Assembly (NCBI GenBank): GCA_016200135.1
Contig: JACQFI010000084.1
Span: 1-64,000, forward strand
Source: Planctomycetota bacterium
GTDB taxonomy: Bacteria; Planctomycetota; SZUA-567; H5-PLA8
DNA: 64,000 bases
Reading direction: 5' to 3'
Part shown: positions 7,884 to 16,800 of the stretch, in pieces
Layout of the letters: every line of letters begins with the position of its first letter
Numbering within the stretch: position 1 is the first letter of the stretch
Translations under genes and position numbers: made by a program
Notes under the pieces: model-generated
What the model was told of the DNA's origin: nothing
Seen by the model: only the letters and a program-made list of their open reading frames with translations
The model's database searches: none

Positions 7884-8657
7884 ATGAGCAGCGCCGCAGC
7901 CTGTCCCACGACGAAATGCGTGCTGAGCCCCGAAGAACTGGCCCGCTTCGAGCGCGACGGGTTCATCTTGAAGAAAGGGGTCTGCCATCCAGCCTTGATG
8001 GCGCAGATTCGCCGTGAGGCCGACGGCCTGCACGAACGCATGGCCGCCGAGACGACTTCGAGCGTACACGTCAGTTGGGAGAAACCGGTCGACGGCCGCC
8101 CCAAGCGCATCAAGCAGCTCATGCACTCCGAACTCGTCAGCCCCGGTTTGAATACGCTCCTGCGCAGCGACGCGGTGCTCGACATCATCGAGACCTTGAT
8201 CGGGCCGGACATCTCGCTCTTCCACAGCAAGCTGCTGATGAAAGCGGCGCTCGATGGCACGGTGACGCCGTGGCACCAGGACTACGCGTATTGGAAGAAG
8301 GCTGAGAACCGCCCGGTGCAGGTCAACGCGATGCTCGCGATCGACCCTGCGACGAAGGCCAACGGCTGCATCCAGTTCGTGCCCGGCACACATAAGCAGG
8401 GCCTGATCAAGCATGATAGAGAACAGGGCGTCTCGTTCGGCGTATATCTGCCGGGGTACTTCCAACCGCGCGAGGGCGCGGTGCTGTGCGAGATGGATGC
8501 GGGCGATATCGTCTTCTTCGGCTCGCTGGTGATCCATGGCTCCGACGGCAACCATTCCCCCTACGACCGCCGCGCAAACACGGTGGCGTATACGACCACC
8601 GGCGACGATCCGGCGCACTTCCGCGAAGTGCTGCGCGGCCGAGGCTTGAAGGCGTAA
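7884..8657 (+). CDS. phytanoyl-CoA dioxygenase (PhyH) family protein
   Basis: The 257-residue protein is an Fe(II)/2-oxoglutarate oxygenase. The iron-binding triad is intact: His131 and Asp133 in TPWHQDYAYWK, and His218 in VIHGSDGNHSPY, with Arg230 a likely 2-oxoglutarate ligand. The segment CIQFVPGTHKQG is typical of PhyH proteins. Substrates of bacterial members range from lipids to small alkaloid-like molecules; none can be assigned here. The ATG at 7884 is preferred over the upstream frame start at 7827 because GGAGG lies 8 bases ahead. It is divergent from an AraC regulator, which may control it, and is followed by a strong terminator. Confidence 0.9.
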   Translation: MSSAAACPTTKCVLSPEELARFERDGFILKKGVCHPALMAQIRREADGLHERMAAETTSSVHVSWEKPVDGRPKRIKQLMHSELVSPGLNTLLRSDAVLDIIETLIGPDISLFHSKLLMKAALDGTVTPWHQDYAYWKKAENRPVQVNAMLAIDPATKANGCIQFVPGTHKQGLIKHDREQGVSFGVYLPGYFQPREGAVLCEMDAGDIVFFGSLVIHGSDGNHSPYDRRANTVAYTTTGDDPAHFREVLRGRGLKA

Positions 8658-8685
8658 GCAATTTGCCAAGAGACGGCAGGATAAG

Positions 8686-8718
8686 CGCCAAGCCGTTCAA
8701 TGCGGCTTGGCGTTTTTC
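8686..8718 (+). terminator. Rho-independent terminator after the PhyH gene
   Basis: A perfect 10-bp stem (CGCCAAGCCG, 8686-8695, with CGGCTTGGCG, 8703-8712) with a 7-base loop is followed by TTTTTCTATTT. Confidence 0.85.
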
Positions 8719-8734
8719 TATTTGATGGCGCTGT

Positions 8735-8832
8735 TGAAATCCCCTCCTTATGTAAGGAGGGGCAAGGGGAGGTTAAGGCGGCGGAGGCGTTACCCCCCCT
8801 GTATCCCCCCTTACATAAGGAGGGAATTTCCA
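8735..8832. repeat. about 98-bp palindromic repeat element (MITE/REP-like)
   Basis: The ends are inverted copies of one another: TGAAATCCCCTCCTTATGTA on the left and the reverse complement of TACATAAGGAGGGAATTTCCA-like sequence on the right, each itself containing a small dyad. Inner arms (AGGGGAGGTTAAGGC against GCGTTACCCCCCCT) continue the pairing, so almost the whole element can fold back. It lies between the convergent PhyH and flavin reductase genes. C-rich dyad repeats of this kind occur dispersed in many environmental genomes. Confidence 0.75.
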
Positions 8833-8867
8833 GGGCGGCCGCGGGTTTTCAATGGAACCTGTTCGGT

Positions 8868-9662
8868 CTAATCGTTAGTGCGCAGCGCCGCGGCGAAGCT
8901 TTCGATTTCCTGGTCGCTCGGCGACGCGTGGTGGTTGAAGTACGTCTCGATCGTGACGCGCTCCCGCGGCATGCCGGCCCTATGCAACGCCGGGCGCCAA
9001 TAGTGAACCATCTCCCCGTTGCCGACCAGGTGGACGTGCAAGTCGTTCAGCCCACCAAGCAACGCCGGAACGGATTCGTTCACGCGCCCGCGCAATCCCT
9101 GCCAGTGTTCGCCGGGCCGGCTGAGCGTGAAACGGTAAGCGAAGTTCGGGAATCGGAGCGCGAGGGCCTTCAATTCCGCTTCCAGGCAGATGTCGTCGGC
9201 TTCGCGAAACCCGGCGTAGATCGCAAGCGGGCGGCGTTCGCCTTCGCTCAGCGCCTTTTCCGCGTAGCCGTACAGAGGGCCGATGCCGGTGCCGGTCGAG
9301 ATCCCCGCGATGCGCGCCGCTTCGCCACGGACTTCGCGCTGGATCGGATTATGGCCTGGCCCGTGAAAGAAGACTTCGTCGCCTGGGCGCATGTGCTGCA
9401 GCCGCGGCGTCATCCGGCCGGTGGGGATGATGCGATAGAGGTGCGAGAAACGCCGGGCTTGGGAATCGCCGGACGAGACCGTGTAGGCGTGGCGCAGCAT
9501 CTCGCCATCCGCCGTCCTGATCCCCAGGCCGAGCACGTGGCCGGGTTCGTACGCGGCCGGAAGGTCATCGGCCGCTTCGAGCGTCAGCCAGATGCTCGCC
9601 CGCGCGATCTCGCGGTTCTCCACTACGCGCGCGCGACGCCAGTCGGGATTCGCCACCGCCAT
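8868..9662 (-). CDS. ferredoxin/flavodoxin-NADP reductase-like FAD oxidoreductase
   Basis: The 264-residue protein has the two-domain FNR fold. The FAD domain holds RHAYTVSS (RxYS-type flavin-binding motif, about 57-64), and the NAD(P) domain opens with ISTGTGIGPLYGYAE (about 120-134). The C-terminal part contains HLVGNGEMVHYW, where FNR proteins contact pyridine nucleotide. It resembles bacterial Fpr-type ferredoxin-NADP reductases in size. It starts 5 bases after the rsmE stop with an AT-rich leader and no clear Shine-Dalgarno, and is the last gene of a three-gene minus-strand operon. The electron partner is unknown. Confidence 0.82.
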   Translation of the reverse strand: MAVANPDWRRARVVENREIARASIWLTLEAADDLPAAYEPGHVLGLGIRTADGEMLRHAYTVSSGDSQARRFSHLYRIIPTGRMTPRLQHMRPGDEVFFHGPGHNPIQREVRGEAARIAGISTGTGIGPLYGYAEKALSEGERRPLAIYAGFREADDICLEAELKALALRFPNFAYRFTLSRPGEHWQGLRGRVNESVPALLGGLNDLHVHLVGNGEMVHYWRPALHRAGMPRERVTIETYFNHHASPSDQEIESFAAALRTND

Positions 9663-9666
9663 ATAT

Positions 9667-10434
9667 TTATTTTAGCACAGCCGCGCAGATCGCGCACGCG
9701 GCGATGCAGGCGGTTTCGATGCGAAGCACATGCCTGCCCAAGCGCGCCCGCCGCACGCCGGCCTGGTCCGCGATGTCCTCTTCTTCGCGCGTAAAGCCGC
9801 CTTCGGGTCCGACGAGCAAGACGATTGCCCGCCCGGAATCTCCGGTATCGCCCGCAGCAGGCGCTTCCCGCGCGAGCAGTTCCGCCAGCGACTCCAGCGC
9901 GCGCGGGTCCAGCATGGCCACGAGGTCCACGGCAGCATGTTCGCCGACGATCTGCGGCAGCGAGCGTTCCGCGGAGAGCGCCGGGACTTCCGTGCGGCCC
10001 GACTGCTTGGCGGCCTCGGCCGCGATGCGGCGAAGACGCTCAACCCCTTCGCTCTCGTCGTCCTTTACCACCACGCTGCGCCCGCAGCGCAGCGGCACGA
10101 TCTCCGCCACGCCCAGTTCCGCGCACTTCTCGACCAGTACCGCCGCGCGCTTGCCCTTCGGCCACGCGGTGGCGAGGATCACGCGCGGAGTGCGCGTCCG
10201 TTCAGCCGATGAGCCGGAAATTTGGGCGAGGAACTCGGTCAGGAAGGCCGCAGCGCCGTCGTCGGAGAGCGCGGCCGACCACGCACGTCCGCTTTGATCG
10301 AAGAGTTCAATTTCTGCGCCCGGCTTTAAGCGCAGCACGCGCGCGTGCTTGGCCTCGTCGGCGGGCAGTTCCACGTGCGCGCCTGGCGCGGCACCCTCAA
10401 GCGATGCGACATGGAAGCGGCGGCGGCGGGCCAT
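9667..10434 (-). CDS. rsmE: 16S rRNA (uracil1498-N3)-methyltransferase RsmE
   Basis: The 255-residue protein is a SPOUT-class methyltransferase. The N-terminal PUA-like domain includes RFHVASLEG and DEAKHARVLRLKPGAEIELFD. The C-terminal trefoil-knot domain has EKCAELGVAEIVPL, RLRRIAAEAAKQSGR and LLVGPEGGFTREEE, followed by LGRHVLRIETACIAA, all RsmE signatures. It modifies U1498 in helix 44 of 16S rRNA. The ATG follows the stop of the upstream oxidoreductase gene by two bases, so it is translationally coupled. Length is normal for the family. Confidence 0.95.
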   Translation of the reverse strand: MARRRRFHVASLEGAAPGAHVELPADEAKHARVLRLKPGAEIELFDQSGRAWSAALSDDGAAAFLTEFLAQISGSSAERTRTPRVILATAWPKGKRAAVLVEKCAELGVAEIVPLRCGRSVVVKDDESEGVERLRRIAAEAAKQSGRTEVPALSAERSLPQIVGEHAAVDLVAMLDPRALESLAELLAREAPAAGDTGDSGRAIVLLVGPEGGFTREEEDIADQAGVRRARLGRHVLRIETACIAACAICAAVLK

Positions 10435-10436
10435 GG

Positions 10437-11480
10437 CTAGACCGCGACGATCCGGCCGGTCCGCACGCTCTCGATCTCGCGGTGGCAGAGCGTCAGCGCG
10501 GCGAGCGCGCTCTCGGCGGAGAGGATCTCGCCATCATGCTTGCCATGCAGCGCGTCCGCCGCGTACTTAATCTCCAATTCAAAGGCCTTGACGGCATCCG
10601 TTGGACCCTTCGAGAGCGGCTGGGCCTTGCCGTCGGTGGTAAGCAGCGTAAGCGGCATGAGCGGTCTCGGCTTGCCCTCCACCGTCGCCCATTCGTACAG
10701 CAGGCTGCCGCGCTCCATGTAGATCTCGAAGCCGTGCGTGAAGGAACGCCCGCGCATGCTGATGCCGCCGCTGGAACACGTAACGGTGCAGCCCGGATCG
10801 GCGTACAGATACGTGGTATCGAGGTATTGGACCGCGCCGCCGGCAAAGATGCCGCTCGCGAAGACGGCCTGCGGCGTTCCCTTGAGCAACTGGATGAAGT
10901 GCGTGTCGTGAATGTGCAGGTCGATCGCCGGCCCGCCGCTCTTGCCTGCGTCCCGCGCCTCCTTCGACCAGTCGGGCTTGCTGATGACACGCTTGAAGTG
11001 CGCCGCGAGAATTTTGCCGAACTTCCCCGAGCGGACCAGTGCCAGCGCCTGCGCGAAGTCCGGAAAGAACGGCAGCACGTGCGCGATCAGCAGCCGCTTG
11101 CCCGCCGCGCGCGCGGCCGCGGCCATCTTGCGCCCTTCTTCGAGATCGATGGAGATCGGCTTTTCGAGTAACACGTGCTTGCCAGCCTTGAGCGCCGCCA
11201 GCGTCACGTCGCAGTGGCGGCTGGTGGGCAGACAGATGTCGATCAGGTCCAGTTCCGGATCGCGCAGCATCTCGTCGAGGTGTTCGTACGCGCGCACCTT
11301 GGCGAGGTTCTCCTTGCCTCCGCGCTTGCCGAAGTTGCCCTGGATCGAACGCCAGTCACCCGCGCGCTTCTGCGGGTCACGCGTGGAGAGCGCGTCCACG
11401 CGGAGGCCCTTTAAACGCTTGATGGCGTAATAGTGGGTCATGCCCATGAAGCCGAGGCCGGCGATGCCGACGCGGATCAA
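10437..11480 (-). CDS. Gfo/Idh/MocA family NAD(P)-dependent oxidoreductase
   Basis: The 347-residue protein has a complete N-terminal Rossmann fold (IRVGIAGLGFMGMTHYYAI, GxGxxG at about 7-12) and the EKP catalytic signature in GKHVLLEKPISIDLEEG. The C-terminal substrate domain follows (SGGPAIDLHIHDTHFIQ, with conserved DxxxHD-type residues). Family members oxidise or reduce sugars, inositols and their derivatives. The TTG at 11480 is chosen as the start: AAGGAG lies 7 bases upstream and the Rossmann strand begins immediately after it. The frame is open further upstream to 11564 but that stretch has no family similarity. It heads the rsmE-FNR operon and is divergent to the LacI-type sensor gene. 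Confidence 0.9.
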   Translation of the reverse strand: MIRVGIAGLGFMGMTHYYAIKRLKGLRVDALSTRDPQKRAGDWRSIQGNFGKRGGKENLAKVRAYEHLDEMLRDPELDLIDICLPTSRHCDVTLAALKAGKHVLLEKPISIDLEEGRKMAAAARAAGKRLLIAHVLPFFPDFAQALALVRSGKFGKILAAHFKRVISKPDWSKEARDAGKSGGPAIDLHIHDTHFIQLLKGTPQAVFASGIFAGGAVQYLDTTYLYADPGCTVTCSSGGISMRGRSFTHGFEIYMERGSLLYEWATVEGKPRPLMPLTLLTTDGKAQPLSKGPTDAVKAFELEIKYAADALHGKHDGEILSAESALAALTLCHREIESVRTGRIVAV

Positions 11481-11644
11481 AGTTAAGCTCCTTCGGGAAT
11501 TGGATAAGGCGGACGGAGGATAGTCGGCGGCGGCGTTTCGCGCCAGCGACGGCGGCTCTTGCAAGGATGTTTTGCATGGCGCCGCGGCGTGATAGTATGG
11601 TTGCGGTTAAAGGAATTACGTTGCTCTTCGAGCAAAAGGCAGCG

Positions 11645-12580
11645 ATGGAATCGAAAACACTCCGGCCTTTTAGAATAGCCTATCTGCACCGCGGAACTTC
11701 GAAGCTCCAGTTTGGGTATATGGGCCCCGCCGTGGAATATCTGCGTGAGTTGGCGGCGCGCGGAGAGTTCGTACTTGAAGTGCAAGAGCGCAGATCAGAA
11801 AAAACAGCGACCGTTGGGCCTGCCATCGAGGTATTGCGCGAAGCAGGCTACGATGGACTGGTGGCCGGCGCCATCGATTCAGACGCTTATTTCCACGATC
11901 TTGAAACGCTCAATCTGCCCATTGTTGCGTTGGATCACGCGCCTCTTGCGCGGAAAACGGACAGCGTAATTTTCGACGGCATTCAGGGCGGCGCGTTGGC
12001 CGCGCAGGTTCTCGTCGCACGCGGCCATCGTGAAATACTATTCGTCTCCCGATTCGATATCGATCTAATGACTCCGCAAAATTCGGACCCCACCATTGAG
12101 GACCCTACTTCCGTTGAACGCCGCACGGGCACGCAAGAGGAACTGGCTAAGCATGCCGATGTCAATTTCTGGCCTGCGTTGCCGCATCAAAGCGCGCCTC
12201 ATAGCCATAGGCATTTGAGACGCGATCTGCTGAATGACCTCGACCGATTGATAACTCATTTAGGAAAACTTCCAACGGCCATGGTGTGCCATGATGTTCG
12301 TATGTGCTACGAAGTAGCAGCCTTGCTCGCCCAAAGAGGCCTAAAGGTGCCAGAAGACATTTCCTTAATCGGGTTTCGCGCCGCAACAGGAGGCAACGAC
12401 CCCGTCATTATGGAGCGCCCCATCAGCCACGTTTTTTATTCGACCCGAGACATGGCGAAATGCGGCTGGCAACTCTTGCACGAACGCCTGACGGCAAAAG
12501 ACGGCCGTGCAGTACCGTGCAAAAAACTAAAGATTCCTGGAGCATTTGCGGATTTGGGGAGCATCCGAGACGTACGCTGA
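11645..12580 (+). CDS. LacI-type ligand-binding domain protein without a DNA-binding domain
   Basis: The 311-residue protein aligns by pattern with the periplasmic-binding-like sensor of LacI/GalR regulators. It starts at strand 1 (FRIAYLHRGTSK), then DGLVAGAIDSD and LPIVALDHAPLARK, a typical VIFDGIQGGALAAQVLVARGHREILFVS, and at the end EVAALLAQRGLKVPEDISLIGFRA. The usual N-terminal LacI helix-turn-helix is absent, and no HTH follows at the C-terminus. The flanking 160 bases upstream contain no HTH-coding frame. The ATG at 11645 (AAGG ahead) starts close to the fold boundary. Base composition is less GC-rich than its neighbours. Its role is unknown; a stand-alone sensor, or a remnant of a regulator that lost its HTH, are both possible. 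Confidence 0.8.
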   Translation: MESKTLRPFRIAYLHRGTSKLQFGYMGPAVEYLRELAARGEFVLEVQERRSEKTATVGPAIEVLREAGYDGLVAGAIDSDAYFHDLETLNLPIVALDHAPLARKTDSVIFDGIQGGALAAQVLVARGHREILFVSRFDIDLMTPQNSDPTIEDPTSVERRTGTQEELAKHADVNFWPALPHQSAPHSHRHLRRDLLNDLDRLITHLGKLPTAMVCHDVRMCYEVAALLAQRGLKVPEDISLIGFRAATGGNDPVIMERPISHVFYSTRDMAKCGWQLLHERLTAKDGRAVPCKKLKIPGAFADLGSIRDVR

Positions 12581-12612
12581 GTCCCGCCCGCTCGATTCAG
12601 GGAGAGAAGCGC

Positions 12613-13839
12613 ATGAGCGATCCATCGGCCAAGCGAAAGATTCTGGTCGCCGACAAGTTCCCCGCCCAGGGGCTCGAGCGGCTCCGCAAACTCGGGCTTG
12701 AGGTCGACTACCGCGCGGAACTCGACCCGGCGAGCCTTGCACCGGCGCTCAAGGGCGCATCTGTCCTGATCGTGCGGTCTACTAAGGTGAACGCGGCGGC
12801 CATCGAAGGGGCGAAGGACTTGCAGTTGATCGTCCGTGCCGGCGCGGGCGTGGACAACATCGACGCGGGGAAAGCCTCGGCGCTCGGCATTTACGTCGCC
12901 AACTGCCCCGGCAAGAACGCGGCGGCTGTTGCTGAACTGGCGCTGGGTCTGCTGCTTGCCGCAGACCGCCGCATCGCGGACGCCACAACCGAATTGCGCG
13001 CAGGCAAATGGAACAAGAAGGAGTTCTCCAAGGCCGACGGGCTACTGGGCCGAACGCTTGGCATTTTGGGCGTCGGGCGCATCGGAGAACTGGTGATCGA
13101 ACGCGCAAAAGGTTTCGGCATGCGCGTGGTCGCCTGTTCGCGCTCGCTCACGCAGGAGCACGCGGCGGAACTGGGCGTCGAATTCTGCCCGGACCTCTAC
13201 CGCCTCGCGCAGCAGTCCGATGCCATCAGCATCCATCTGGCGTTGAACGCGGAGACGCACCACCTGGTCGACGAGCGCTTCTTTGCCGAGATGAAGCCGC
13301 GCGCGATCCTGATCAACACGTCGCGCGGCGAGGTCATCGACCACGCGGCGATGGCTAAGGCCGTCCAGAAGAAGGGCATCCGCGTGGCCATGGACGTGTA
13401 CGAGGGCGAGCCCTCGGGCGGAAGCGCGGCTTTCGAACAGCCGCTCTGTAAACTGCCGGGCTTCACCGGCACGCCTCATATCGGCGCATCCACGGAGCAG
13501 GCGCAGGACGCCATCGCGCAGGAAGCCGTGCGCATCGTCGAAAGCTTCGTCAAGACCGGCGGTGTGCCCAATTGCGTTAACATGGCTCAGCGCACGCCGG
13601 CGAAATGGCTGCTGGTCGTGCGGCATTTCGACCGCGTGGGCGTGCTGGCGGGCCTCTTCGAGAAACTGCGTACGGCAGGCATCAACGTCCAGTGCACGAA
13701 CAACGTCGTCTTCTCGGGCGCACAGGCCGCCGTCGCGCGCATCGAACTCGACGCGCTCCCGCCCGACCCGGTGCTCGGCGCGATCGCTAAGCAGGAGCAC
13801 GTCCTCAGTGCGGAGGTCGTGGAACTCGCTTCATTGTAA
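12613..13839 (+). CDS. serA: D-3-phosphoglycerate dehydrogenase
   Basis: The 408-residue protein belongs to the D-2-hydroxyacid dehydrogenases. The NAD-binding domain has GRTLGILGVGRIGELVIERA, and catalytic regions include INTSRGEVIDHAAM, DVYEGEPSGG and GTPHIGASTEQAQ. The last 75 residues form an ACT-like regulatory domain (LLVVRHFDRVGVLAGLFEKL), as in the 410-residue SerA type, which lacks the intervening domain of longer forms. It makes 3-phosphohydroxypyruvate for serine synthesis and may be serine-inhibited. The ATG at 12613 has GGGAGAG 7-8 bases upstream; a longer open frame upstream overlaps the preceding gene and has no family similarity. Confidence 0.92.
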   Translation: MSDPSAKRKILVADKFPAQGLERLRKLGLEVDYRAELDPASLAPALKGASVLIVRSTKVNAAAIEGAKDLQLIVRAGAGVDNIDAGKASALGIYVANCPGKNAAAVAELALGLLLAADRRIADATTELRAGKWNKKEFSKADGLLGRTLGILGVGRIGELVIERAKGFGMRVVACSRSLTQEHAAELGVEFCPDLYRLAQQSDAISIHLALNAETHHLVDERFFAEMKPRAILINTSRGEVIDHAAMAKAVQKKGIRVAMDVYEGEPSGGSAAFEQPLCKLPGFTGTPHIGASTEQAQDAIAQEAVRIVESFVKTGGVPNCVNMAQRTPAKWLLVVRHFDRVGVLAGLFEKLRTAGINVQCTNNVVFSGAQAAVARIELDALPPDPVLGAIAKQEHVLSAEVVELASL

Positions 13840-13856
13840 ACCGGCGGCCACGCGCT

Positions 13857-16800
13857 TTACTTCAGCTCAGGGCACTTCATCGAGACTCCGGGCAGCGCGC
13901 CCTTGCCTTCCTTGTCGGCGAAGCGCGCGCAGAAGCCCCAGCCTCCCCCACCCTGGTCGATCCGCATCACCAGAGAGTGCGAACCCGCGGCAAGCTTTAC
14001 CGGCACGCGGTCCTCGTCCACCTTCACACCGCGCGCGGCGGGATTGCGGTGAATCTCCTTGCCGTCGAGCCAGACCGTAACGCCGTCGTCGGAGCCCAGC
14101 AGCAGCAACCCTTCGGCGTCCTTCTCGGCCGCCACCATAGCCGCCGCGTATGCGTAGCAGTTCTCATTCGGCTTCAGCAGCGCTGCAAGGTCCACGATGC
14201 CGAACGCGCCGCCTTTGAACGGCCGCGTCCATTGCAGCCTGCGTTCGCCCTCTTTGAACACAGCCGTGAAATCCGGCTGTGACTTGCCCGCGTGTGGGCC
14301 GACCACTTCCCAGGCGCCTGCCTTCGCGTCGGTGAACGATCCGAGGACCAGCCAATCTTTATGCAGCGAACGTTTGGCCTCCAGCGCGGCAAGCGCGTCC
14401 TGGAGGGCCTTGGCCTGCTCGCCACCTGCGGGGAAGAGGCCGCCAAGGTCCTTCTTGAAGCCCTCGTACTCGGCGCCTTCAAACTTTAAAAGGTACGCGT
14501 CTCCAAGCGATTCGACCGATGCGGCGATCTTGCGCGCGTCTTTCTCGGCCTTCAGCAACTGCGAGAGATTCTCCAGCGCCGCGGCTTTGTCTTCGACGGT
14601 CCACTTCTCTTTGCGATACAGCGCATCGCTCTTCAACCGGTTGATCCGCGAAACGAAGGACGCTTTGTATGCCGCCAACTTCGCATCGTTGGATCTGGCC
14701 TGCAACCAGGTCATGAACGCGGCTTCGTCCTTCTTCTCCTGAGCCAGAGCGAGCGCCTTTTCGAGCCAGCGGTCCACGAAATTTCCGGCCGGCGCAGTCG
14801 TGAGCAGTTCATCGAAGTGCTTGCCGAGGCTCGCGGCATCGCTTGCCGCCTGCGCCTTGTCCATCAGACTCGCCGCGGCGTAGCGCGCGTAGATGCGCGC
14901 GGCGTAGTTCGAGCGCGCCCGGTCGTCGGCGGCGAGCCACTCCTTAACGGCCCCGTGAGCATCGTCCGCCAGCAGGCACTCTTCGAGAATCATGGCGAGC
15001 GCGCCGCCATCGATCGGCCTGCCCATGGGCTGCTGGGAGAGGACGACCTTGACGGCGTCGCGATCCGCGCACCAGCGGGCCATGCGCAGGCGCAGGCACC
15101 ACAGATCGAACTCTTTATCTTTGAATTCCGGAAGTTCTTCCATAAAGCCGACGGCGCCCATGCCGGTGAGCCAGCGTTCGCCTTTGGCGATCAGCATGCC
15201 GTCCTCCTGCACGCGTTTCTTCTTTTCGGGCGGCTTCTCGCGCAGGCAGAAGAGCGGGTCGCCGACGATCATCAGACGCCAGGGGAGCCAGAAATTCTGG
15301 ACCGTGCGCTGCCGGAAGACCGCGGAGAACGGCGCGCCGTTGGCGATGCGCGGCCCGAAGTACCAGGACGGCTGGAACGAGGTCAGGAAGGGCTCGGCGG
15401 TGGAGCCGAAATACCAGAACGCCCCGCCCCACACCGCGCGGCCGGCCAGGGTGTCGGTGTCGTAGACCTCCGCCGCGGTGCCGGAATGCGTCACGTGGAT
15501 CGCGACTGGTCCGCCGACGGGAAAATCGTCCGGCGTGCCGCCGCCTCCGGCCACGGACCATTCATGCGCGCCGCCCGACGAATTGACGATCATCACGCCG
15601 TCGCGATTCCACGGAATAGCTCGCGAACGGAACGTCTCGACTTTGGCCTGCTCGCCTTTGAACTGCGTGACATGCAGGCGCTCCTTCCAGGCTTCCTCGG
15701 CAAAATCCGTCCGGTACTGCCCCCAGATCGATTTGGGATTCAGGCCATAGGTGTTAAACAGAAACGCTGACTCCGGCGAGAGGAAGAGCGAGCACATCGC
15801 CTGATACGCACTGCGCGAAGAATCGCCGAGCAGTCGTCCGGTCGCGGCGATGCGCGTGCCGTCCTCGTTGCGGCCCAGCAGATCGTCGAGGGCGAAGGTC
15901 GTGCCCCAGCGCTCGTAGGCCGGGCCGCTGTACCGGAAAGGATACGCGCCCGCGAGCGTCACCGCCGCCCAGCGGTCCTCGAACGGCAAGCCCCAGCGCG
16001 CCAGGCCCTCGCGGACCTGCCGCGCCAGGTGCCAGGCCGCCGTCTGGGAGAGATAATCGTTGGGCTGCGCGAGGCGCTCGTCTTTCTCCTGGCCCACCTT
16101 CGGCAGCGGGAGCACCTCGAAGCCCTCGAACCGCCCGGCCGCGAGCGCCAACGCGCCGGCGGTTTCGCCCGAGGTCCCGTCGCCGAAGATCACGCCCTGC
16201 GGATCGTCGCCCAGGTCTTTCAGGCGGGCGCGCAGATCTTCGTCCCTGGGTTCTGCGGGCACCGCATTCTTCTTATCGCCGCTCAGCCAGCTCGATAGGA
16301 TGGCGCGCCGGATCTGCGCGGGCGCGAAGGCTTTGGCGCCATCCTTTTTTACGGAAGGCACGAGGACGGTCCGCGAAGGCTTGAAGGCCGACGCGAACTT
16401 GGGCGCATAGAGATCGTCTTGAAAGAGGACCGGGAAGAAGCGCTTCTCGTCCCATTGCGAGATCGCCGCGGCGAAGGTCTCGAGATCCGGAACCAGCACC
16501 AGCACGTCCAGGATCTCGCGCTTGGCCCAGCGCGTGTTGCGCGGGCTGTCTTTGCCATCGGCCAGTGCGCGCATGGCCCGCGCGGCGCGCTGGAGCACGG
16601 GGCTCTCGCCCTTCGCGGCCGCTTTCTCGGCCGTCTTCCAGTAATCGTCCGCCTCGTCCCGCTGGCCCTTGGCGTAGGCCAGGTCGGCGAGGTCCAGGAA
16701 AAGATCCGCGGCGGCGCGTCCGGTGGGGAGCTCTTTCTCCAGGCGTTTCGCGAATTGCGCCCGCTCGGCGTCCAGATCGAGCCAGAAGAAGGTGAAGATG

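Noticed and set aside
12304..12612. N-terminal extension of the serA frame
   Set aside because: It overlaps the end of the LacI-type sensor gene in another frame; the ATG at 12613 has a good ribosome site and fits the family length.
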